Shown piece by piece: positions 10,831 through 21,974 of a stretch of DNA of 64,000 bases. The notes under the pieces are model-generated. The model saw nothing but the letters and a program-made list of their open reading frames with translations. It was not told where the DNA came from and ran no database searches. The DNA is taken from positions 57,512,666 through 57,576,665 of the forward strand of contig CM039179.1 of NCBI GenBank assembly GCA_008360975.2, given 5' to 3'. Made by a program: the position numbers and the translations under genes. Every line of letters starts with the position of its first letter. The stretch's first letter is position 1. Source of the stretch: Lichenostomus cassidix (lineage: Eukaryota > Chordata > Aves > Passeriformes > Meliphagidae).

Positions 10831-13800
10831 TATTTTGAAGTGTCCTTTTTGTCCATAGTTATTTTACCTTTGTTCCTTGGCATGTAGCCTTAAACCTCAA
10901 ACTGTCTAAAATGGCTGTTTAGCCTAAAGTTACCTACTGTTATCCCATTAGCTTCATCTTCATTATTACCATGGACATAAATCTCCAGAGGAGTGCTAAT
11001 TATGTTGGAGGACCAAACCCTGGTTTTGTTATTAACAGGAATGATACAGCGATATATTTCTGGCACCTTGCTGCACAAATTCTTAAATGTTTCCTGCACT
11101 ACAATGATGCATTTTTTTGACTCAGATATTAATAACTTCTATTATTCAGTTATCACATTTTCAAGGCTATGAATAATTTTAAAAAATGAATTTTAAATCC
11201 AAAATATTTTCTTCTGAACTTCAAGTAATTTGGTTTACTTCAGTCTTGTTACAAGACAATGTAGGCCCACAAACACATTCATGGCTTACAGGTCACATGT
11301 GATAAATTCCACTGACAATTGCTGTTTGAGACATCTCACTTTGTCCATTTTTAATAGCTTTGATATAATCTTTATTGCTCATAAATCCATGATCACAAAG
11401 AAAAAGACTGGCTTTATAACATTACCCAGCCTTTAGCCTCAGTCATGCACGTGCAGTTATCCATGTGTAAAGAACAGTCCAAATCTTTTAAATCTGTACA
11501 TCTCATCATCCTGCTATCAGCTGCAGCCGTCTGCACTGGGATGCCCAAGCAATTCAAACACAGAAAGCTTTACGATTTTGTTGAAAAATGGTGACATTAA
11601 TATATGTAATTAAAAGGAAATTTGAAGATACTATACATGAAGAAACTAAGATTTTTAAGCAGTAGGTAGGAAATCTATGCCATAATAAGCAAGCTTTATG
11701 TCATTTTCAGTGAATTGTAGCGAGCAAGCTACTGGAGAGAAACAGTGTAATGGAACCTCAACTCTCCAATTCCATCCATGGAATAAAGAGAAGGACTTCC
11801 ATTTTTCCTTAAGCCAACAAGAGCTGCAACTTATATTAGTTAGGAAAATGTCTATGACACAGAGTACAAAAATTCTATGCTTTTAAAACTGATAAAACAT
11901 TGAGGTAATCTGACATCCAAAAAAACATCTCAGAAATTTAGCAGAAAATATTTTGTAAAAAAAAAAGTTGGATTCTTTTTGGAAATTAGTAATTCTCAAA
12001 GAATGCAGATAGTACTTTCAAATAGCCACAGTGCTGAGAGGTTAAATATATATGAAAGCTTCTCTTATCTTGGGACTTCCCCCTCTTAGCTGTACATCAT
12101 TTTAGTCTTCTTTATTACCTAATCATGAATCTATAACATTATATCTCCTTTGTATCTCTATGAACTATCTGTGACAATTTACTTTTCCTGCCTGACTAGT
12201 GAATTCTCATCATACTTAAATCTGCAGTTAAGAGGCACGTGTTAAAAATGAAATATTTATTCAATTGTAGTAAATATCTCACCATGCTCTTATAGTCTAG
12301 GAATAAAACAAAAATATTGCAACTCATTAAAAAATAATATAACAATAAATATTTCTTTTAAAATATTTACAGCTATGTGCAACTTTCTGCATCCCACAAG
12401 TAAGGAAGGCTGCATAGACTGTATAATCTATTCAGTAATATTTTCAGCTTTGCCTAATAAAATAATAACACAATTTATTCTCATTTAAAAATTGAGGTCT
12501 AGACCCACAAATGCATTTGGAAATTTTTGTCATCTAAATCAATGTGAAGCAGATCACTGAAATAGTTACTGTCTATAATTTAGTAAGATACATAATTGTT
12601 ATATTTGCCATTTATGTTAACTCCTGTACAGCATTAATATGCAAGATCAATAGGTTTTTCAATTTTCTACTCCTGATAGCAATCGTTACTGAAGGCTTTT
12701 CTCTGAAAAAGAAGACTTGATCAGCTGGAGTTAGCGATGTATGAAAATATAACCTTTGCAATGAAATGAACAGAACATCATTAAAAAACCTCTGACCTAA
12801 ATTAAACATAAAAAAAATAAATTTACTTTTTAGTAAAGAAAATAATAAATTAAATTTCTGAATGAAGAATTTAGGGGTAGCTTCTGAGGCCTTCAGAAGC
12901 CAGCTCCTAAAAGAATCAAAGAGAAACAGGACACACTCTATTTCAAAGTAGTTTTTTATTTCTGAGCTCTTAAAAATAACTGCATATATGCATATAAATA
13001 AAGCCTGGTAAATGTTACTTTCACCTTGACATCGATTATGATATTTAGAATTATTTCTGATACAGGAAGGAGGTTAGGTAATAGTCTTGCAACAATGCTG
13101 CTTAACTCCTACTTTGTAATGCTAATCAGGATAGATTAATATTAAATGAAGCAAACATCTAAATTTCCTTAAAGGCATTCTCTCTCCGTAGCTCAAAAGC
13201 AAAAAAGAGGAAGCAATAGGAATGTGAGTAAAATTGCTATTAAGTGACGACCTAAAACTTGATCTTGTTCTTCTGCCAGCAGCAGTGGAATTGAAAAGAC
13301 TTTGTCACATTCTCTAGACACATTGACTGTGAATAAAACACATACCTTAGATAACTGAGGACCTGGTCAAGGATTAGACCTGACATGCCATAATTGATTT
13401 TGAAGGCTTGAAGAGGAATTTAGAGCGTTGTAGCTAAAGAGGAAAAATGTCTAAGGAAATCACATTAATAAAAGCCTGTCTTAAATGAAAGCTCACTGTT
13501 GACAAAGGATACATTCACAACTATTAACATCAGTCACCATAAATGAATCCATAAACTGTCCAAACTCCTAAAAAACATGAATCAGTTGAATCTGAGTTTA
13601 TTAGGGAAACAGAAACCCCAAGCCCTTGTAGTCTACTCAGAAGTTCTGAACTAAATTCTGTCTAAATATACACTGTGTACTATGTAGTGCTTAGAATTTT
13701 TTGAGGACTAAAAATGCAATTGTGCTGAAGCAGATAATTTGTTTTTTGACAGTATTGATTTCTGTGCACTGACTGTACAAATACCTAAAAAAGATTTTTA

Positions 13801-14696
13801 CACAGACTCCTCACTGCAGATGATTTCTAGAAGGAGAAGGTTTCAAATAGTCGTGGGGTAGCTGTGTAAACAGTAGCAAAACATGGCCTATACACACTTC
13901 TTCCGCGATTTGTGTTTTCTACAGTTAACCATGCAAATTTTTTTGTTGTTTATTTGTGTGCTTTTTGTTTGTTTTCAGCTGCTTTTTCAGAAGTTTAATA
14001 CCTTGCATTCAATGGCTACTGCAATAGTTAGCCTGAAAGATCCTTGGATTTCATTGGAAAGAAATTTACAGACATTGAGGTACTTGAAATGAGACAACCT
14101 CATGGACAGACTGCACAAGGCCTGATGTAGCTGCACTACTGACAAACAATCATGAAAATATGTTTACTGCCTCACAGGGAGCTGGTGAATTAAAGGGTTA
14201 GAAGTTGTATTGATACAGGTACAAGGGAATAATTTTTGAACACTTATGAAACAATATAAACTGAGTGAAATGCAGCATTAAGCAGAATGATGAAGACAGT
14301 ATATGAATGAAGATGAACTTTCATAAAAAGACCTTGAAGTTAAATTGATTTTGATTTTCTAGGTCTGAAAAAAATTCTCTTTTTTATTACTGTCCAGAAT
14401 AAATATTGGAATAGGCCACCACTGTTTGCAGAAAAAACAAACAAGCAAGCCAAAATTAATCCGACTTTTCCCTTAATTTCCCTAAGACTTAGTTCTGAAG
14501 GTGTGTGAATATTTTTTTCCATCATGAATTATTCTTTACGTAGAAAACAGTGTTAATCTGACTAATAAGGAGTGAGACTGGATTAATGTACAAAAGTTCC
14601 TTGCTGTAGATTTCCTATTGCTCCATAAGGGTCCTTTTGCTCAACTTGCTTCACTCTACTTTTCCTTTATGTACCTCATTTTTCTTTTTTCCACAG
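10831..14696. other. AT-rich unique sequence, no gene seen
   Basis: About 3.9 kb with no recognisable gene, RNA or transposon. All open frames are short, at most about 70 codons. Confidence 0.6.
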
Positions 14697-14758
14697 GATG
14701 ATGCCTTTCTTTTGTGCTATAGCACAATGGTTAGAGCACTCAGGATGTGGAAGAACAG
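14697..14758 (+). other. Exon-like segment overlapping a tRNA-like A box (possible SINE remnant)
   Basis: A strong polypyrimidine tract (TTTTTCTTTTTTCCACAG, ending at 14696) precedes a 62-nt segment that ends in ACAG|GTAAAG, a good 5' splice donor. Frames 1 and 2 of the 62-nt segment are open. The same segment contains TAGCACAATGG (14720-14730), which fits the tRNA A-box consensus TRGYNNARNGG, followed by TTAGAGCAC as in tRNA-derived SINEs such as MIR. No B box (GGTTCRANYCC) is present and it cannot fold as a full tRNA. The best reading is an old tRNA-SINE fragment that by chance, or by exonisation, carries splice-like borders. No neighbouring exon was found. Confidence 0.3.
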
Positions 14759-16804
14759 GTAAAGAACAAAATGTATTATGTGGCTGTGCTATGTGATAAT
14801 TTATTTGAATGACACTTGCCAGAGATGACTTTTTTTATTTAGCTTAAAACCAGTTCCTGTGTCATGAATTAGAACAAAATAAGATTGTCTTTATCAAAAG
14901 AAGAAATGTATTTCAGGAACAGAACTAACAAGAAATGTGACTTGGAATCAAATATATTACTTGCAGGCTGTCTGTTTTGCAAATCCGTTAACAGTCAGAG
15001 CTTTATTGCATATGCTTTGAAAGCTGCATTAGAAGTCATTAATACTTGAGCATTAACATTGGCCTAAAATTATTAATGTCATGTCCAAGGAGGTAGAAAC
15101 TTATTTCTAGCCCCTTGCAGTCATATTGTAAGGGTTAAAAAAAGGCACAATTTTCTGTGCCCAAAAATTTTAGCTCTGTTGAGTTACATAAATTATCCAC
15201 ATCATCCTAAGAAAAAATTGCTTTTTTAACTCAATAAATACAACACAGCATTTTCCAAATAATCAGCAATTTTCCTTCTTGAGTTGTCTGAAAAAGACTG
15301 AATTCAGAGACCATCTAGCAAAATCTTGCTTAGCTGTGAAAATAAGCCTGAGGATGCTCTGCCAAGCATTACAACAAACTAGCTAAATCACTGACTATAG
15401 CCCACAACAGAAAGGCTTCTAAATGGAAGACGATATGCACTGGAAACCTTTTCCTGAGTAGCAAAAATAGCAGCAGGACAGGGACAAATAGATAAAAGAT
15501 TTCCAAGAGCCATGCTCTATACCACAGAAGAATTAAGGCATCGTGTTATTCATTTTCTAATGAAATGTTGCACCATACCACTTAAGTTTTATTTCTGAAT
15601 ATTTGATTTCTTTTGAAATATTACTTAAACATAAAGAAATATGACCTAAAATGCTTCTGCTACTCTTCAATCAGATAATATTAATGAATATGTCAATTAA
15701 AAAAAAAAATCAGGTATTTAAGGTTATGCATGCATTGTTTTTGCAAGACATAGACTATCATATATTTGAGATTTTTATGTTTCAGAGCTGGCATGTTTTT
15801 TGGATTCATCTAGAATCTAAAGTAGAGCAATAAAGGTAGGTAGGAATCTTTAAATTGGCTTTTTTTTGTTGCTCCCAGCAGTCAAATGGTTTCCCATGGG
15901 CATCTTTATCCTGTTCCTGTTTCACTGAATAAAAACACTGGATCTGACCAAAAAAAGAGCAAATGCAGGTGGAATTTTTTTTTTGTCTCTGGCTCTTCTT
16001 CTTTCACTTCCTTGCTAAAATTTAAGAAGAACTTTGACAGCCAGTTTATAGAGCAATGAAATCATTAGTTGTGTATTTATCACTGTTATTTTTGTATACA
16101 GAGCTATATAACATAACCTGAGGATGTAAAAAAAAAACCAACTATAATCCCTAAGCTCACAAAATCGAATAACCATGCTTAATTTTAAATATTTCTAACA
16201 ATCTTTTATTTAATTATACTACATACTGTGTCTAAATGAAAACTTTATGACTGTAGGATCTTGATCTAACCACCTATATATACCTAAATATTCCTCAGTT
16301 CTAATGCTCAGATTTAGGACTTATGTAAGAGAATGTAAATAGTAATAAAAATGCTTGTTAATATGTGTGTTGTTTAGTGCTGTGTGAAGATTTAAAAAAA
16401 AAACAAAACAACAAAAAAACAATAAAAACCAGTTAGTTCATTTTAAGTTCTGATTCTATTAGTCATACAGAGATTTGAGAAAAATAATGATTTTTTCTCT
16501 CTCCATATATGTCCTGTTCCAGGGCATTCTGTTGTAAAAGGAAGGATATCAGTGTTCTTAGTAGATCAGAAGCAATTCCACTGAAAGTTCTAAAGTAAAA
16601 ATGCTTAGAGGCCAGGGAATAAGACTGTGACAATGCCTAAGATGCAACATGCTTTTTCATGACATTTACAGTAACTTCCCAATTTGCAGTAGGACCTTCT
16701 CCTACCCTCTTTTTTCCACAAAGACAAAATTTAAACATGCCTCCTCCACATTTGTGTTTCTGCCCATCTTTTAGGGAAAAAACATAAATTACCAGCTTTC
16801 TTTA
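14759..16804. other. AT-rich unique sequence, no gene seen
   Basis: No gene or known repeat. An A-rich run with scattered C lies at 16393-16430. Confidence 0.6.
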
Positions 16805-16857
16805 TCATCTATATCTATCTATCTATCATCTATCTGCCTATCTATCTATCTATATAT
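16805..16857 (+). repeat. (ATCT)n microsatellite
   Basis: An interrupted tetranucleotide array of ATCT/CTAT units leads directly into the long pyrimidine tract. Confidence 0.93.
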
Positions 16858-16858
16858 G

Positions 16859-16907
<49 letters not shown>

Positions 16908-17343
16908 TTTCTTTTCCTTCCTTCCTTCCTTCCTTCCTTCCTTCCTTCCTTCCTTCCTTCCTCCTTCCTTCCTTCCTTCCTTCCTTCCTTCCTTCCTTCC
17001 TTCCTTCCTTCTTCTTCCTTCTTCCTCTTCTCCTCCTTCCTTCCTTCCTTCCTTCCTTCCTTCCTTCCTTCCTTCCTTCCTTCCTTCCTTCTTCCTTCCT
17101 TCCTTCTTCCTTCCTTCCTTCCTTCCTTCCTTCCTTCCTTCCTTCCTTCCTTCCTTCCTTCCTTCCTTCCTCCCTTCCTCCCTTCCTCCCTTCCTCCCTT
17201 CCTCCCTTCCTCCCTTCCTTCTTTCTTTCTCTTTCTCTCTCTCTTTCTCTCTCTCTCTTCCTTCCTTCCTTCCTTCCTTCCCTCCCTCCCTCCCTCCCTC
17301 CCTTCCTCTTTCTCTCTCTCTCTCTCTCTCTCTTTTTCCTTCC
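16859..17343 (+). repeat. Uninterrupted 485-nt homopyrimidine tract made of (TTTC)n, (TTCC)n, (TTCCTCCC)n and (CT)n
   Basis: From the base after G16858 to the base before A17344 I see only C and T on the plus strand. Sub-blocks in order: (TTTC)n to about 16911; (TTCC)n with short interruptions to about 17168; an 8-bp TTCCTCCC-type array to about 17216; CT/TTTC mixtures; (TTCC)n at about 17257-17279; (CTCC)n at about 17280-17303; and (CT)n to about 17333. Long open frames on both strands (Ser/Phe/Leu/Pro on plus, Arg/Lys/Glu/Gly on minus) are artefacts of this composition and are not genes. Homopurine-homopyrimidine tracts of this kind can form triplex H-DNA and are often length-variable. Confidence 0.97.
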
Positions 17344-19239
17344 ATCCTCTGAACTCTGACAGAAAAGAAAAAACTTCTTTACCTTTACAAAACTCAAGTT
17401 TATGTTGCATGTGTTTGATGCTTCCTTTCTTTTTAAACTCTCCTAATTATTACAGATATCTGTAAAATTCTCATGTCAATCTCAGAGAAATTAAGGGAAC
17501 TTTTAATATCTCCCAATAATTTTGGAGGTGGCTCCTGTTATTTTTCTGAATTTTTCTGATTGCTGTTTTTACAGGGTTAAAAAATTAAAGTGAAGAAACT
17601 GCATTGCATAAAACTCTTGATAAAAGGGTACATGAAAAGAAATTATAAGACTGAGTTATATAATCAACACCAACAATAAACTCAAGCATTATCCCAACCA
17701 TGTAACAACATCATTGGGACTGATAACATCAGCATTACTGAAAATATTTGTTTGTGTGTCTTGGTTTCTTACAAAAAACATTTAAAAGCTCTTTTTTCTT
17801 TTTACATATTAGTATGTCACTTTTTGCAAAATATGCTTCTTTTTCTAACTGTATCATATAAGTGGGACAGGAGTGTCTTGTATTAAAGGAAAAATGTGTT
17901 TGTTCAGGAACAATGATTCTTTAGGCAGTGTGACCCCAGCTGCTAACAATCTAGGAAGGAAAGCAAGGAAGAAAAGAAAAGAAAGAGAATCATGAAAGTT
18001 CAGGCAGCAAAGCAGTGTACTTGCAACATTATTTGGGACAGAAAGAGAGGAGAAAGTCATTGCTGCATTGCATTATGCTAGAGGTCCCTGGTGGTAAAGA
18101 CCTTGGAAAGGTACCATATGAAAAACTGTGAGGTGAGAAGAAATTTCATCCTCACTATTTCATAAAGTACTTCTTGCAGGGAATTACACTGTATTCCCTG
18201 CACAGAGGGAGGATTGGCAACACATGAGGAGAAACAACTGTCATCAAGCAAATGAGTGATGCAAAATGGGAGAATGTTATTAGTGTTCCAGTAACAAGTA
18301 CGTCCATGTTTTCACCATTTCCCCTGAGTCATCCACTGTTTCTTGCTGCAGGGTAAAAAGTAGGAACATTGTGTCTCTGCCTCTGAAGCTACTTTCCCTC
18401 ATTGGGAAATGTATCTTTCCTTTTCAATCTTTCCAACCACAAATTCTTTATTGAGTGACTCCGGAAAAAACAAACCAATACAAAGAATTCCAGAAGGACA
18501 GGAATGTCTCTTGAGTGTAAATTTAATGCATACTACTGCAAAAATATCCCCCTACACCACTGCACACATGCACCAAATAAATGCATTCAACATAGAAAAC
18601 TGAGACTATCAGTATGAATTTCATGGGGAAAAAAAAGAACAAGATCTCATTTTCTTCCTTTGTTGTGATACGATGATGCTACATGCTGCCAGATCCTTCT
18701 CTTAAATTGCTCTCTAACAGCTAGATGCCCTCCACAAAGCTGTCACCAGAGAAGAATAGCACACACCAAGGTTGTTTTCGTTTGTTTAAGCTCCTGCTGT
18801 GCTGCTTGTCTCCAGTATCAAAGCATCCCTTTTTCAGAACAAATTTCTTTTAACATATTGTTCTCCTTTTCTCAGATTCTGCTTGGTTCGCATAGCAAAA
18901 TCTCCACCAAACACTCATTGATTTATTGAAAGAAGTTACATTTTCAAAAAGAAAAAATGCTTCTGAAATATAGATTTTTACATATTTAATCAGAAAGCAT
19001 GTGCTGATATATTGGTAACATATGATCCAAAATCATTATTACTAGCTTTACTGGACTTTGCAACCATGAAATGATATTGTAATTTTGTCATATTGACAAA
19101 ATTTGTCATATTGTCTATTTCTATTGCTTCCATAGCAGAATTATAACTTTAAATGTTCTGCTACTGAACCTGGAAACAGGTCCTTTTTGCCACTTACATA
19201 GCTTAATACAATTAGGACCAATCTCTGCAGGTATTTCTG
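17344..19239. other. AT-rich unique sequence, no gene seen
   Basis: No gene, RNA or recognised repeat is visible. Confidence 0.6.
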
Positions 19240-19312
19240 CATATCTATATGTATATATATGTATTTTATATATATGTAGTTATACATATATATATGTATT
19301 TATATATATAAA
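19240..19312. repeat. AT-rich (TATATG)-type simple repeat
   Basis: A degenerate TATATG/TATATA array with partial palindromes occupies about 73 bp. It is able to form cruciform or slipped structures. Confidence 0.85.
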
Positions 19313-20201
19313 CAGTAATGTCAGTCTTAAAAAGTAGGCAGTATCTTGTAAACATTCATTGTCTGAGTTAGTGACATTCATGGTGTCAATCCCTCTGGAT
19401 CTTTTTTTCAACTTTTTCATTTTATGGAATATTAATAAACGTGTAACACAACACAGTAAACTTAAGTTACTACTAAAGAGTGAGAGCAACATTGTTAAAA
19501 AAACACTAGAAAGAATAAGCAATTATTTAATAAATATTTGTTTTGTTTATTATTGTACACTTTGGAATATCAGATACATTAATAAAAGAAATTGAATCAG
19601 TAAGGAGATAAACCCCAGAAAGGAAGCCTCACCCTACCTGAAGCTTATTTTTCATCTCCTAAATGATAGTCAAAGCTGTACTATTTATCAGCACTGTAGT
19701 GAGAGCACACTGCTTGATTCAGTCAGTAGTGTCCTCCCTCCCAGAAGCTTCAGGATAGTGTATGCCACTCTGTTCTTCTAGCATTATCTTTAGTCTTCCT
19801 TTTTTCTTTTTTTTTTTTTGATCACGTCTTTCCTCGTGACTGGCTCAGCAAGTCTACATGATGAAAACAAATGTTATTAGACCTTCATTTTCACACTAAA
19901 ATCCCGGAAGGGGAGCTATCCTGCTTACAGCTCTAATTGCTTTAACAGCACATCTTTCAGCTCTTGTTCTTGTGGGTTTGATTCTGCAGCCCTTACTCAG
20001 CTTGAGTAGTACAGTTCTTCTGAGTAGTTTCATTGATACCCAGGAGCCTCCTCTCACTATTAAGTGCTTCTCAGCAGGAATAAGGATTGTAGAACTGAGC
20101 ACTGTGAGTTTATTTCAAAAGGGCGAAGCAACTAGGCACAGATTCCAGTGAAAGGGAACATAAGCTTTGCTTATCTCACATTTGCCTTCCACACACAGCT
20201 A
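19313..20201. other. AT-rich unique sequence, no gene seen
   Basis: No gene. A T-rich run with a single C lies at about 19798-19819. Confidence 0.6.
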
Positions 20202-20235
20202 CCCCCCCATCTGCCCCCAACACCCTTCAGTTCCC
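20202..20235 (-). other. G-quadruplex-compatible motif (minus strand)
   Basis: The plus strand carries C-runs of 7, 5, 3 and 3 at 20202-20208, 20214-20218, 20223-20225 and 20233-20235. The minus strand therefore has four G-runs with loops of 7, 4 and 5 nt. It is outside any repeat I recognise. Confidence 0.6.
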
Positions 20236-21789
20236 AAGTCTCTAAAGCACAACATAAACAGTATTCTAGCAAGTTAGAAACGGCCAATTCAGCTGATGCT
20301 GTAGCTCATTTTTAAGCCAATGCATATTGTTCAGGGTATTTCTATACAGTGTAAAAAGTACAACTTCGAGTGTCTGCAGAGCTCCTGGTTTGCTCTCTTG
20401 AGATAATTTTGTTGAGGCAATCTCCACTAAAGTTATTAATTTAGACAAAAGCATGAAAATAACTTATGAAAATAACTTTGCTATATTATTTTATGTATAA
20501 TATTTGATTTTCAGGATTAGTCAGTTAGTCTTTCAGCTCCTCTTCAAAATTCAGTAGAATTAGATATCTAACAAAGCACCCAAAGGAATGTATTCATATA
20601 CATTTGATACAAATGTCTGTGAATGTTAAAATGCATTATATAAACAAGAAGATTGCAAAGAATGGTTCCTCCAATAAATAAGATATCTCTAGTAGAAAAC
20701 ATAATCGCTAATAGAATCAGAAAAAGGTGAGAAAGCAGCAAGATACAGACCAATATACCAGGTGCAACACAGCAGTATTAGTGTGTTGTGTTTGGGGTTT
20801 TTTCTTGTCATAGGAAAATAAAAGCATTTGAGTGCAGATAGAGTATTTCCCCAACAAAACTCCATGACATTCCCTGTCATCACACATCACTTACCTCCAC
20901 AGAGCACTGCACTCTCTCAGCTTCAGACGCTCAGAGATTCACTAGTCCTCTGTCCTTGTGCAGAATTTGTCCCCAAATTGCAAAATTAAGAAGATCCTAA
21001 TGTCAAGAAAAAGAACTGCTCTGTTAAGTGACTAATTAATATAAACCATATTTCACACAGTTCATGATTTTCAAGTGAATTTCACGTTGCTTAGCCAAAA
21101 TCAAATCCTAAAAACATAACCATTTTTTAAGTTCATCAGAAGAGCCTTAAAAATTTAAAACTTACATTGAAAATTTTGGTGAAACAATAAGGTAATTAAT
21201 CTATGAGGTTTAGCACACAATTGCAATGTAACATAAATGAATAAAAATAATAAATAATTTGTTCATGAACATGTAATCTCATAAGCTCATTTTAATTCTG
21301 CATTGTTTTGAAGTCTAGGTAAAAATGGTTGAAGTTAATGTCTGCTTAAATTGAAGGTGAGATGCAATGAGGTTGTGAAGATATATTATATATTGGCATA
21401 TATAAGGCATACCTATTATTATTATTATTATTTAGCTCTGAAAATTAGGCATATTTTATGTCTCCCTGTTTGAGCTCAGATCCAAGGACAACTGTATAAT
21501 ACCACCCAGAGCCTAATTCTTTACACCAAAATGTCAAAACTCAAGCTAGTTAGCTCAACAGGTGTTTGGCTTTGTTTCTGAAATTCCCCAAGAGATTAGG
21601 AACTGCCAATATTCTCTGAACTTGCACGGCGCTGATTACGAAGCCCACTAGTGTAGTTCATCATGTTTTTCTTTTTACATTAATTTTGTAATGAGAAGCT
21701 AGGGATATTTTGTACACTTTTGGTGATCAATCACAAAAGCTAGCTCCTGATTATCTCTTATCCAGAGTGGATGTTTTTGTCTTTTACAG
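20236..21789. other. AT-rich unique sequence with (ATT)n
   Basis: No gene. A short (ATT)n microsatellite lies at 21414-21433. Confidence 0.6.
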
Positions 21790-21903
21790 GAAAAGCCTGT
21801 GCAGAAGCCAACTTCTACTCCCCCCGGTATTGGTGGCCTGACCCCTTTCCAAAAGCTCAGATTGTATCAACCTGCAGCAAGAACAATGTTTTGTACACAG
21901 AGT
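21790..21903 (+). other. Weak exon-like segment after a splice-acceptor-like site
   Basis: TTTTTGTCTTTTACAG ends at 21789 and has the form of a 3' splice site. The following sequence to about 21903 is GC-richer than its surroundings and open in two plus-strand frames. One of these frames starts EKPVQKPTSTPPG and is rich in Pro, Gly and Thr. I see no convincing 5' donor at the far end and recognise no protein. The sequence then passes into a GT-rich stretch and a (CAGATA)3 repeat at 21956-21974. It is a candidate only. Confidence 0.15.
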
Positions 21904-21955
21904 TTGGTTTTGTGGGTATTTTGGTTTGTTTGTTGGTTTTGGGTTGGGGTTTTTC

Positions 21956-21974
21956 CAGATACAGATACAGATAC
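21956..21974 (+). repeat. (CAGATA)3 tandem hexamer
   Basis: Three perfect CAGATA units, following a TTGG/TTTG-rich stretch. Confidence 0.9.

Noticed and set aside
14711..14760. tRNA gene
   Set aside because: Only an A-box-like motif is present; there is no B box, acceptor stem or cloverleaf.
16842..17410. Open frames of 167-186 codons on both strands
   Set aside because: They are translations of the pyrimidine microsatellite (Ser/Phe/Leu/Pro or Arg/Lys/Glu/Gly repeats) with no unique sequence.
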